From Bacteroidales bacterium (GTDB taxonomy: Bacteria; Bacteroidota; Bacteroidia; Bacteroidales; P3): a DNA stretch of 46,945 nucleotides. Positions within the stretch are counted from its first letter, which is position 1, and every line of letters starts with the position of its first letter. Location of the stretch: contig JAFSLX010000069.1 of NCBI GenBank assembly GCA_017448185.1, positions 1-46,945 on the forward strand. Direction: 5' to 3'. Position numbers and translations under genes: made by a program. The notes beneath the pieces are model-generated. The model was not told the DNA's origin. It made no database searches and was given only the letters and a program-made list of their open reading frames with translations. This document shows positions 1-6,370 of the stretch, piece by piece.

Positions 1-98
1 CAAAGACGATTTACCCTTCTAGTGCATGGCAAAGAAGAAACCCGTCATCACCCACCGCTGCGGAGACTGTGCAAACGTCACTCCCGTCCTCGACAAGC

Positions 99-575
99 AC
101 CACCGGCAAGAGCCAGAACATCCGCATCGAGGCCAGCAGCGGCTTGAGCGAAGAGGAAATCAAGCGCATGAAAGCCGAAGCCGAGGCCCACGCCGACCAG
201 GACAAGAAGGCCAAGGAAGAGGTGGAGAAAATCAACAACGCCGATGGCATGATCTTCCAGAGCGAGAAGAACCTCAAGGACTACGGCGACAAGATTCCCG
301 CCGAGAAGAAGAGCGCCATCGAGGCCGCCCTCACCGAACTGAAGGCCGCCCACAGCGCCCGCAACGTCCAGCAGATCGACCAGGCCATGGCCAAGATCAA
401 CGCCGCCTGGCAGGCCGCCAGCGAGGACATGTACAAAGCCCAGCAGCAGGCCGGCGGTGCCAACCCCGGCGCCGGCTTCGACCCCAACAACATGGGCGGC
501 AATCCCAACGCAGGTCAGCAGTCCAACAACGGCAACGACAACGTCACCGACGTTGACTACGAAGAGGTGAAGTAA
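99..575 (+). CDS. dnaK: DnaK (Hsp70) chaperone, C-terminal part, 5' incomplete
   Basis: From about base 102 the frame reads as the end of Dna[21 protein letters not shown] marks the last strand of the substrate-binding beta-domain, followed by the helical lid (motifs [37 protein letters not shown]). It ends in a Gly/Asn/Gln-rich tail and DVDYEEVK. DnaK is the ATP-dependent cytoplasmic folding chaperone; about 155 of roughly 640 residues are present, so the ATPase domain lies outside the window. Bases 1-98 do not continue DnaK in this frame. A DnaK-like string (NVT, then DK) can be traced at 76-97 in another frame, which suggests indels or a junction near the edge. A strong terminator follows. 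Identity is certain; the 5' boundary is not. Confidence 0.9.
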   Translation, partial: TTGKSQNIRIEASSGLSEEEIKRMKAEAEAHADQDKKAKEEVEKINNADGMIFQSEKNLKDYGDKIPAEKKSAIEAALTELKAAHSARNVQQIDQAMAKINAAWQAASEDMYKAQQQAGGANPGAGFDPNNMGGNPNAGQQSNNGNDNVTDVDYEEVK

Positions 576-623
576 CAGACGAGTAGTCAACATTTGAAAA
601 ACGACTACGAAGAAGTGAAGTAA
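555..623 (+). repeat. Tandem duplication of the dnaK 3' end
   Basis: The last 21 bases of dnaK (555-575, encoding DYEEVK plus stop) recur at 603-623 with one A/G difference, 48 bases downstream. The second copy again ends in TAA but is out of use behind the first stop. This looks like a small slippage duplication of the gene end. Confidence 0.75.
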
Positions 624-643
624 GATCTCAAAGTGTTAAACTG

Positions 644-678
644 AAAAGAGTGTGTCCAGTACACACTCTTTTTTTGTT
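644..678 (+). terminator. Intrinsic terminator of dnaK
   Basis: A 12-bp perfect stem (AAAAGAGTGTGT at 644-655 with its complement at 661-672), a 5-nt loop CCAGT and a T-run to 676. It lies 69 bases past the dnaK stop and separates it from the toxin-antitoxin unit. Confidence 0.9.
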
Positions 679-732
679 ATCAAGGCAATAATACCCAATA
701 GTCTGCGTTATACAAGTAAAAATGGAGGATTA

Positions 733-978
733 ATGATGACATTGGCACAACAAAATACGATGAACACAGAGCTGTGGCAAAGTATCGGCTACATTGCCGA
801 TGACGATGCTCTTATGCGCCGTCTGACTCGTTATGCCAAGAAATTGGCCAAAGAGAAAGATCCGTCTCTTATGACCAAAGAGGAGTTCTTTGCCCGTGTG
901 GATGCAGCAAAAGAGGGACCCTCGTACGAACTGCAAGAAGGTGAAACTATTGAAGATCTGATTAAACGTGTCGGCTGA
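733..978 (+). CDS. Antitoxin of a YoeB-type toxin-antitoxin pair
   Basis: A small 81-residue protein that begins at a double ATG (733, 736). A clear GGAGG at 724-728 sits 4 bases upstream and decides the start; such a Shine-Dalgarno is unusual for this phylum. The N-terminal half is helical and basic (LMRRLTRYAKKLAKEKD) and the C-terminal half is acidic (EGPSYELQEGETIEDL), the common layout of an antitoxin with a DNA-binding and a toxin-wrapping part. It is not recognisably YefM/Phd. Its TGA overlaps the ATG of the toxin gene by one base (TGATG), implying translational coupling. The role is inferred from this coupling and the neighbour. No promoter motif is obvious between the dnaK terminator and the start. 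Confidence 0.75.
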   Translation: MMTLAQQNTMNTELWQSIGYIADDDALMRRLTRYAKKLAKEKDPSLMTKEEFFARVDAAKEGPSYELQEGETIEDLIKRVG

Positions 979-1253
979 TGGCGTACAAAATCAAGTATCA
1001 GAAACAAGCCGTCCTTGATGCTGCCAGATTGCAGAAGACCGAGCCAAATGCCTTTAAAAAGTTGTTGAAGTTGGAAGCTGAACTGCGAGAGCATCCGCGC
1101 ACTGGCACCGGCCATCCCGAGCAGTTACGTGGTGATCGTACCAATCAGTGGAGCCGCCATATTACACAGAAACATCGCCTTGTATATGAAATCTACGACA
1201 CCGAGGTCGTTGTCCTCGTCCTCACAGCTTACGGTCATTATGAAGACAAATAA
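978..1253 (+). CDS. yoeB: Txe/YoeB family mRNA-interferase toxin
   Basis: A 91-residue RelE-superfamily toxin. YoeB enzymes cleave mRNA in the ribosomal A site. The C-terminal half carries the family signature (QWSRHITQKHRLVYEI, then YGHYEDK). The catalytic residues known for E. coli YoeB (Glu46, Arg65, His83) have plausible equivalents here: Glu48 in GHPEQL, Arg67 in KHRLVY and His87 near the C-terminus, so the toxin looks intact. It overlaps the antitoxin stop by one base, and its own end overlaps a third small reading frame at 1240. Auto-repression by the antitoxin-toxin complex is usual for the family but no operator was identified. The length is typical. Confidence 0.9.
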   Translation: MAYKIKYQKQAVLDAARLQKTEPNAFKKLLKLEAELREHPRTGTGHPEQLRGDRTNQWSRHITQKHRLVYEIYDTEVVVLVLTAYGHYEDK

Positions 1254-1437
1254 AGGTAAAGAAGACGAAACACCTAGGGATGCTTTTTTCTTTGCAGCCA
1301 AGGCACAGAAGGAAATAGACGCTCTGTGGGACAATGGCACCATCAACGAGGACACCATCAACCAATGGAGTGCCGAGCACATGCGTACCCCCTATCGTTA
1401 TATGGAGGCATCCACTTCGACGGCCTCAAACAAATAG
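1240..1437 (+). pseudogene. Small third gene after yoeB, apparently frameshifted
   Basis: An ATG at 1240, inside the end of yoeB, opens a 65-residue frame with sensible protein sequence (AFFFAAKAQKEIDALWDNGT, then NQWSAEHMRTPYR). It then dissolves into Ser/Thr-rich nonsense (STSTASNK). In another frame, bases 1412-1490 read HFDGLKQIDRQKVAILTIQE and end in a stop, which looks like the true C-terminus of the same gene. A single frameshift near 1395-1412 would join them into about 83 residues. I do not recognise the family. Its coupling to the toxin suggests an accessory or orphan antitoxin-like component, but that is inference. It could also be an intact 65-residue protein. Confidence 0.45.
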
Positions 1438-1496
1438 ACAGGCAGAAGGTCGCCATCCTGACCATACAGGAGTTTGCCGCACAGATTTAATAGCAT

Positions 1497-1521
1497 ATTC
1501 TCTGCAAAAAATGCGGAGAAT
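1497..1521. other. Small hairpin after the toxin-antitoxin unit
   Basis: ATTCTCTGC at 1497-1505 pairs with GCGGAGAAT at 1513-1521 (one G-U) around an A-rich loop. There is no T-run, so it is not an obvious terminator. The rest of 1491-1709 is non-coding and AT-rich apart from the terminator at 1584. Confidence 0.4.
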
Positions 1522-1583
1522 GTTTATCTTATACTCCGCACAAATAGTAGGGTCGTAGCACAAAAAAAATAATATAAATAGAA

Positions 1584-1611
1584 AAGGGAGCGCCAGAATT
1601 GACGCTCCCTT
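1584..1611 (-). terminator. Intrinsic terminator for the minus-strand DUF4468/EVE unit
   Basis: A 9-bp perfect stem (AAGGGAGCG at 1584-1592, complement at 1603-1611) with a 10-nt loop. Read on the minus strand it is followed by TTTTCTATTTA-like sequence, so it terminates transcription coming from the gene that ends at 1710. Confidence 0.75.
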
Positions 1612-1709
1612 CGCTCATTTAACTCGCGGGACAAAGTTCTTTATTTCCCCTCTATGGGTTCTATATGAGTTATACATTCTTACGTTAGGCATTTTCCAAA
1701 TAAATCGGG

Positions 1710-2390
1710 CTAAAAGTCGTCGTTTACAGCCAGCTTCTTTTTGGCCGAAGCAATTATGCCTAATAGTGTGTCGAATTCTGTTTGGTTAAGATTTTTGAAA
1801 TATTCAAATGCCTCTCTCGCCAACTCCAATTCCGCAGTGTGTTTTGTAAGTTCCTTTTTTTCCATTTGAGACGTGTCCTTGTTTTCAATGTGTTCGAGTA
1901 AACTCTTTGCGCTCATATAATCGAAATTCTGACGGTTTTCATTTGTTACAGGCCGACTATAACTTTTTACATTTTTGGTCAATTCATATCTTATTTTATA
2001 TGTAAAGATAATGTTGTTGACTTTGACACGATACCTTCCATCCTTACACTCGATTGTCATTCTGTAAACCAAGTCGTCATTCAAAACCCGAATTTTTACA
2101 TCTGGACTTGTAAAACCTGTACAAATCACTTTCCATTCGGGTGTGATTCTATATGAGCCTTCAAAGATAAGTTTGTGGTTGTCATCATCCCGCAGAATGA
2201 TTTTACCCGACATACTCGTGGCTAGCTCAAGTGCATTTTTGTACACGGTTTCTTTGGGCAAAGAACACTCAACCACTTCTGATAGTTCTCCAACACTATC
2301 AGCATTGAGAGGATAAACCACCTGCGAGGTTGCAGTAAGGCTCATTGAAATAAAAGCCAATGTAAAAACAAATCTGAAAAAATGTTTCAT
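1710..2390 (-). CDS. Secreted DUF4468-like protein
   Basis: A 226-residue protein that starts with a signal peptide (MKHFFRFVFTLAFISMSLTA, cleavage likely before SQVVYP), so it should be exported. Residues about 30-130 resemble DUF4468, a Bacteroidetes domain of unknown function: a start like LPKETVYKNALELATSM, then alternating strands with IILRDDDNHKLIFEG and MTIECKDGRYRVKVNNI. The C-terminal third is helical and charged (EKKELTKHTAELELAREAFE). It lies 11 bases downstream of the EVE-like gene and is probably cotranscribed with it. The base composition is clearly more AT-rich than the flanking core genes. No catalytic residues are apparent. The domain call is moderately sure, the function unknown. 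Confidence 0.6.
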   Translation of the reverse strand: MKHFFRFVFTLAFISMSLTATSQVVYPLNADSVGELSEVVECSLPKETVYKNALELATSMSGKIILRDDDNHKLIFEGSYRITPEWKVICTGFTSPDVKIRVLNDDLVYRMTIECKDGRYRVKVNNIIFTYKIRYELTKNVKSYSRPVTNENRQNFDYMSAKSLLEHIENKDTSQMEKKELTKHTAELELAREAFEYFKNLNQTEFDTLLGIIASAKKKLAVNDDF

Positions 2391-2401
2391 AATGCTATTT
2401 T

Positions 2402-2815
2402 TTATTTGTTAAATGCTTTTTCAACATACTTGGTGAGTTCTCGGTCAATCGTCCGAGGACCATAGAAATAACCTTTGACTCCTTGTCTGTGCAACTCATC
2501 CATTGTCAATAGGTCGGAATTTGTCTCAGAAATGAGTTCCATACGAAAGTATCTGTTTTTCTCCAATCCTTTCTTTAATTCTACCACATCGCCCCAATAG
2601 TTCTTGTCTATTTTTGCCTCACTGGAAGAAATGTCGGTTGCAACGATAGTCATCTTGTAGCGTATTCTCATTTGTGGTTTTGTGCAATAGATGTACACTA
2701 CATCGCCCACCTCGAAGTTGGCTGACTGCTTCCAGTCCACATGATTATTGTGTTTCGACAAGAACCTGGAAATGTAGAACTTGCTGCTGTTAGATGGTAT
2801 TATCCAATTGTTCAT
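2402..2815 (-). CDS. EVE/PUA-like domain protein
   Basis: A 137-residue single-domain protein. The opening NNWIIPSNSSKFYISRFL, then VDWKQSANFEVGDVVYIYCT, and IRYKMTIVATDI follow the pattern of EVE/PUA-like modules (small beta-barrels that bind modified bases in DNA or RNA). The early Trp and the basic strand after GDVVYIY are typical. Such modules are often fused to nucleases in restriction systems; here the domain stands alone. It heads a two-gene unit with the DUF4468-like gene, 11 bases apart. Its promoter lies unusually far upstream, at 3144-3173, leaving a leader of about 320 nt. AT-rich composition and the nearby toxin-antitoxin genes suggest an acquired accessory block. Fold assignment is by motif resemblance only. 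Confidence 0.6.
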   Translation of the reverse strand: MNNWIIPSNSSKFYISRFLSKHNNHVDWKQSANFEVGDVVYIYCTKPQMRIRYKMTIVATDISSSEAKIDKNYWGDVVELKKGLEKNRYFRMELISETNSDLLTMDELHRQGVKGYFYGPRTIDRELTKYVEKAFNK

Positions 2816-2947
2816 TTTTCAAATATCAATAAATGATTAAACTTATTTCTACTTTCGGCCGTAAAGCCGGAAGCCGATGTTTGAATAAGGGGCATAAAGA
2901 AAGGCGCAAATCCTTTCAATATATTGTCACTTATTCTTAACGTGGGT

Positions 2948-3051
2948 GGTCTGGAAATACCTTTGTGTAAATAAGTGGGGAAAGAATCCACGCCATCGCG
3001 TGAACTATCCGCAGTCTTATTTCCACACAGATGTAAATGATTTTCCAGACC
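2948..3051. repeat. 104-bp imperfect palindrome in the EVE-gene leader
   Basis: The outer arms GGTCTGGAAA (2948-2957) and TTTCCAGACC (3042-3051) pair perfectly. Inside them TGTGTAAATAAG pairs with CTTATTTCCACACA with one bulged or mismatched base. The centre holds a small hairpin, CACGC-catc-GCGTG. In minus-strand RNA this would fold as one long arm between the promoter at 3144 and the start codon at 2815. Confidence 0.7.
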
Positions 3052-3143
3052 GTTTACTCAAAGGAAACAAGAGCTTCAAGCTCAATATGTCTTTGTTATA
3101 TTTCTACGTTTTATGCCATCGTCATTTTATCAATTTCACGCTG

Positions 3144-3173
3144 CAAAGATACAATTATTTTCCAATATGGCAA
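3144..3173 (-). promoter_or_regulatory. Bacteroidetes-type promoter for the EVE/DUF4468 unit
   Basis: On the minus strand, TATCTTTG (3144-3151) is preceded after exactly 19 bases by TTG (3171-3173), matching the phylum's -7/-33 layout. Transcription would begin near 3138, about 320 nt before the start codon at 2815. Confidence 0.65.
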
Positions 3174-3212
3174 TTTTTTTTCAATGGGTTGGCGAGGGGT
3201 CTTATGTTCGCC

Positions 3213-3294
3213 CGTTGTTCAGCAGTTGTTCTGTCGTTGTTCTGTCAGACACTGAGCAACGACAGAACAACGGCAGGGCAAAAACTGAACAACA
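3213..3294 (+). repeat. 11-bp iterated palindrome, copy 1
   Basis: Units at 3213-3223 (CGTTGTTCAGC), 3224-3234, 3235-3245 (CGTTGTTCTGT), loop CAGAC (3246-3250), then ACTGAGCAACG (3251-3261) and ACAGAACAACG (3262-3272). After an 11-bp interruption a third right-arm unit, ACTGAACAACA, lies at 3284-3294. The variant CTG of the left units is matched by CAG in the right unit at 3262. It ends 19 bases before the -33 box of the peptidase promoter. Confidence 0.9.
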
Positions 3295-3312
3295 GTATGT
3301 TTGCCAAAAAAA

Positions 3313-3344
3313 TTTGGCCACGTCGATAATAATTAGTATCTTTG
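3313..3344 (+). promoter_or_regulatory. Promoter of the C1 peptidase gene
   Basis: TTTG at 3313-3316, 20 bases, then TATCTTTG at 3337-3344. This matches the Bacteroidetes sigma-ABfr consensus and predicts a start near 3350, giving a leader of about 40 nt. Confidence 0.8.
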
Positions 3345-3390
3345 CACCGCATTTTTTGCGAAATTATAATAGTAAATTAACAATAGAACA

Positions 3391-4647
3391 ATGAAAAAAG
3401 CATTCCTTACGCTCGGCGCTATCGCCATTTGCGCCACCTCTGTGTTCGCACAGGAAGAGAAGAAAGAGGACGAGGGCTACAAGTTCGACACCATCAAGGT
3501 GCTGCCTATCACCTCGACCAAGAACCAGAACAATGCCGGCACCTGCTGGAGTTACAGCGGTATTGCATTCCTCGAGAGCGAGCTGCTCCGCATGGGCAAG
3601 GGCGAGTACGACCTGAGCGAGATGTATGTGGTCGAGAAGACCTACAACGACCGCGCCTACGCGGCGGTGCGTACCCACGGCGACGTGAGTTTCAGCCAGG
3701 GCGGTGCCTTCAACGATGTGATTTACTGCCTGAAGAACTACGGCATGGTGCCCGATGAGCAGATGCCCGCCGGTGCCATGTATGGCGACACCCTCAGCAA
3801 CCACACCGAGCTGAGCGCCCTGACCGACGTGATGGTCGAGGCCATCGCCAAGGGCAAGCTGAAAAAGCTCCAGATGAGCCCCGACGGCCAGCCCCTGTGG
3901 CAGAAAGCCATCGCCGCCGTCCACGAGACCTACCTTGGCAAGATTCCTGAGAAGTTCACCTACAAAGGCCGCGAATATACGCCGAAGAGCTTTGCCGAGA
4001 GCCTCGGACTGAACCCCGACGACTATGTGAGCATCACGAGCTACACCCATCACCCCTTCTACGAGCAGTTTGTCATCGAAATCCAGGACAACTGGCGCTG
4101 GGGCCAGAGCTGGAACCTGCCGCTCGACGAGATGATGGAGGTGTTTGACTATGCCATCGACAACGGCTACACCGTGGCTTGGGGCGCCGACGTGAGCGAA
4201 CCGGGCTTCCGCTACACCCGCAAGGGCTTTGCCGTCCTGCCCGCCACCGAGGCCCCGAAGTCCGGCGTGGGCAGCGACCAGGCCAAGTGGAGCGGCATGA
4301 AGGCCGGCGAGATTGCCGACGAGGCCGCCAAGCACCCCACCCCGCAGCGCTGGGTGAGCCAGGAGGAGCGCCAGCAGGCCTACGACAACTGGGAGACCAC
4401 CGACGACCACGGCATGCTCATCTTTGGCAAGGCTAAAGACCAGATTGGCAACGAATACTACATGGTGAAGAACAGCTGGGGCCTGTACAACGGCGAGTTC
4501 GGCGGCAACTTCTTCTGCAGCAAGGCTTTTGTCCGCTACAAAACCATGAACATTGTGGTCCACAAGGATGCCATCCCCGCCCACATCAAAGCCAAGCTCG
4601 GCATTGCCGACGACAAGGCTCCCGCCAAGAAGGGCAAAAAGAAATAA
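3391..4647 (+). CDS. Secreted C1-family cysteine peptidase (bleomycin hydrolase/PepC-like)
   Basis: A 418-residue papain-clan peptidase with a signal peptide (MKKAFLTLGAIAICATSVFA, cleaved before QEEKK). The catalytic triad of the C1B type is complete: Cys52 in NAGTCWSYSG, His340 in DDHGMLIFG and Asn361 in VKNSWG. PepC/bleomycin hydrolases are usually cytoplasmic hexameric aminopeptidases of about 450 residues; this one is exported to the periplasm or cell surface, so it likely acts in peptide scavenging. The C-terminus is a short Lys-rich tail (KAPAKKGKKK) rather than a sorting domain, so periplasmic location is more likely than T9SS secretion. It has its own promoter and terminator and appears monocistronic. 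Confidence 0.88.
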   Translation: MKKAFLTLGAIAICATSVFAQEEKKEDEGYKFDTIKVLPITSTKNQNNAGTCWSYSGIAFLESELLRMGKGEYDLSEMYVVEKTYNDRAYAAVRTHGDVSFSQGGAFNDVIYCLKNYGMVPDEQMPAGAMYGDTLSNHTELSALTDVMVEAIAKGKLKKLQMSPDGQPLWQKAIAAVHETYLGKIPEKFTYKGREYTPKSFAESLGLNPDDYVSITSYTHHPFYEQFVIEIQDNWRWGQSWNLPLDEMMEVFDYAIDNGYTVAWGADVSEPGFRYTRKGFAVLPATEAPKSGVGSDQAKWSGMKAGEIADEAAKHPTPQRWVSQEERQQAYDNWETTDDHGMLIFGKAKDQIGNEYYMVKNSWGLYNGEFGGNFFCSKAFVRYKTMNIVVHKDAIPAHIKAKLGIADDKAPAKKGKKK

Positions 4648-4663
4648 GGCAACACGCCAATAG

Positions 4664-4697
4664 AAAAGCCCTCCGTAGGCTCGGGGGGCTTTTTTTT
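4664..4697 (+). terminator. Intrinsic terminator after the C1 peptidase
   Basis: AAAAGCCCTCCG (4664-4675) pairs with CGGGGGGCTTTT (4682-4693) with one G-U pair, 6-nt loop, T-run to 4697. It ends 11 bases before the next start codon, so the radical SAM gene depends on read-through or an unseen promoter. Confidence 0.88.
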
Positions 4698-4708
4698 ATG
4701 TATGATTT

Positions 4709-6370
4709 ATGCGAATACTGCTCATCACTCCACCGCTCACGCAACTGAACACCCCCTACCCTGCCACCGCCTACCTCAAGGGCTACTACACGGCGCAGGG
4801 GCATGAGGTGCATCAGGTGGACCTCGGCATCGAGGTGGCCGACCGTGTGCTGAGCCGCGAATTTCTCGAAAGCATCGGCCTCAAGGAGCAGGCGCGGCTG
4901 ATCGAGCCCGTGAAACGCTTCCTGCAAGGGCAGGACGACACGCTGGGACCTCGCATCGCCAACCGCTCTTTGCTGCCCGAGGGCAAGCGTTTCGGGCAGC
5001 TGGACGAGGACAACCTCGAGTGGTCGTTTGGCGTGAGCGGCACCACCGACAAGGCGATGCACCTGGCCACGCTGTTTATCGAAGACATTGCCGATTATAT
5101 CCGCGAAAATGTCGACCAGCACTTCGACCTGGTGCGCTATGCCGAGTACCTGAGCAACGACGCGCCCACGTTCGACCCGCTCTACAACGAGCTGCAGCAG
5201 GAGCCATCGCCCGTCGACCGGCTGATGATACAGCTGCTGGAAGACAAACTTTCAACATTCAGCTTTCATCGTTCAACTTTAGACAAGGTCTGCCTCACAG
5301 TGCCGTTCCCGGGCTGTCTCTACGGTGCGTTGCGCTGCGGACAGTGGCTGAAGGCCAACACGAAGGCCACAGTCGAGATAGGCGGCGGATTTCCGAACAC
5401 CGAGTGGCGCCAACTTGCAGACAAGCGCATATACGAGTTTTGCGACGAGGTGGCCATTGATGGCTGCAAGGACGGCGACATGTATTGTCCCGATTTCAGC
5501 GACCTGCCGTTGGACAAATACCTGTCGCTCACCGAGATGACCAATCCCATGCACCGCCTGTGGAGTCAAGGACGGTGGAACAAGATGGTGATGGCCCACG
5601 GCTGCTATTGGCACCGCTGCGCCTTCTGCGACACGTCGTTAGACTATATCGGACGCTTTAAAGCCCCAGCAGCATCGACGGTGGTCGACCACATGGAACG
5701 CGTGATGGCACAGACTGGCCGCACAGGCTTCCATTTTGTCGACGAGGCACTGCCACCCAAACTGTTACGCGAAGTGGCCGAGGAGATATTGCACCGTGGA
5801 CTGACCGTCAGTTTCTGGGGTAACATACGGTTCGAGAAAGCCTACACCGCCGAGCTTTGTGACCTGCTGGCCGAAGCCGGCATGGTGGCCGTGAGCGGAG
5901 GATTGGAAGTGGCCAGCGACCGACTGCTGAAACTGATTGACAAGGGCGTAACCATTCAGCAGACCGTCGAAGCCTGCCGCCACCTGCGCGATGCCGGTAT
6001 CATGGTGCACACCTACCTCATGTACGGCTTCCCCACCGAGACACTGCAGGAGAGCGTCGATGCGCTGGAAACAGTGCGCCGGATGTTTGACGAAGGCATC
6101 GTGCAGAGTGCATTCTGGCACCGCTACGCTATGACCTGCCACTCGCCCAGCGGCCTCAACCCCGAGAAATACGGCGCCCGCCGTATCACACTCGAGCCAA
6201 ACCCCTTCTGCAACAACGAAGTGGACTGGGAGCCCCAGTTCGACTACGATATTGAAGCGGTGGGCGCAGCATTGAGACTGGCCACCTACAACTATATGAA
6301 CGGATTGGGCTTAGACCAACCTGTACGTTCGTGGTTCCCCATCCGGGTACCGAAACCTACTTTGCATTAA
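4709..6370 (+). CDS. B12-binding-type radical SAM protein
   Basis: A 553-residue protein. The N-terminus MRILLITPPLTQLNTPYP is typical of cobalamin-binding-domain radical SAM enzymes and occupies roughly residues 1-250. The radical SAM core follows, with three iron-sulfur cysteines at 299, 304 and 307 in GCYWHRCAFCD, spaced C-x4-C-x2-C rather than the textbook C-x3-C-x2-C. Later core motifs are present (FHFVDEALPP, VSGGLEVASDRLL, HTYLMYGFPTET). The substrate is unknown. Residues about 181-191 (KLSTFSFHRST) are an iterated-oligomer insert in a loop. The start codon lies just beyond the upstream terminator. The gene converges on queG with a 14-base overlap. Confidence 0.82.
   Translation: MRILLITPPLTQLNTPYPATAYLKGYYTAQGHEVHQVDLGIEVADRVLSREFLESIGLKEQARLIEPVKRFLQGQDDTLGPRIANRSLLPEGKRFGQLDEDNLEWSFGVSGTTDKAMHLATLFIEDIADYIRENVDQHFDLVRYAEYLSNDAPTFDPLYNELQQEPSPVDRLMIQLLEDKLSTFSFHRSTLDKVCLTVPFPGCLYGALRCGQWLKANTKATVEIGGGFPNTEWRQLADKRIYEFCDEVAIDGCKDGDMYCPDFSDLPLDKYLSLTEMTNPMHRLWSQGRWNKMVMAHGCYWHRCAFCDTSLDYIGRFKAPAASTVVDHMERVMAQTGRTGFHFVDEALPPKLLREVAEEILHRGLTVSFWGNIRFEKAYTAELCDLLAEAGMVAVSGGLEVASDRLLKLIDKGVTIQQTVEACRHLRDAGIMVHTYLMYGFPTETLQESVDALETVRRMFDEGIVQSAFWHRYAMTCHSPSGLNPEKYGARRITLEPNPFCNNEVDWEPQFDYDIEAVGAALRLATYNYMNGLGLDQPVRSWFPIRVPKPTLH
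5249..5281 (+). repeat. In-frame iterated-oligomer insert in the radical SAM gene
   Basis: Imperfect repeats of a CTTTCAAC-like word encode KLSTFSFHRSTL between otherwise family-like sequence. It is AT-richer than the surrounding gene and keeps the frame. See the related inserts in radA, NUDIX and glycosyltransferase genes. Confidence 0.5.

Larger units (their letters stand above)
2816..3390. other. 575-bp divergent intergenic region
   Basis: No convincing gene. From left to right it holds the leader of the EVE-like gene with a 104-bp imperfect palindrome (2948-3051), a minus-strand promoter (3144-3173), a copy of the 11-bp iterated palindrome (3213-3294) and the plus-strand promoter of the peptidase gene (3313-3344). 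Confidence 0.8.

Noticed and set aside
2946..3329. Plus-strand open frame of 127 codons in the divergent region
   Set aside because: It runs through a palindrome, a minus-strand promoter and the iterated repeat; composition and content are not protein-like.
3364..4584. Minus-strand open frame of 406 codons
   Set aside because: Antisense to the C1 peptidase, which has an intact catalytic triad and promoter.
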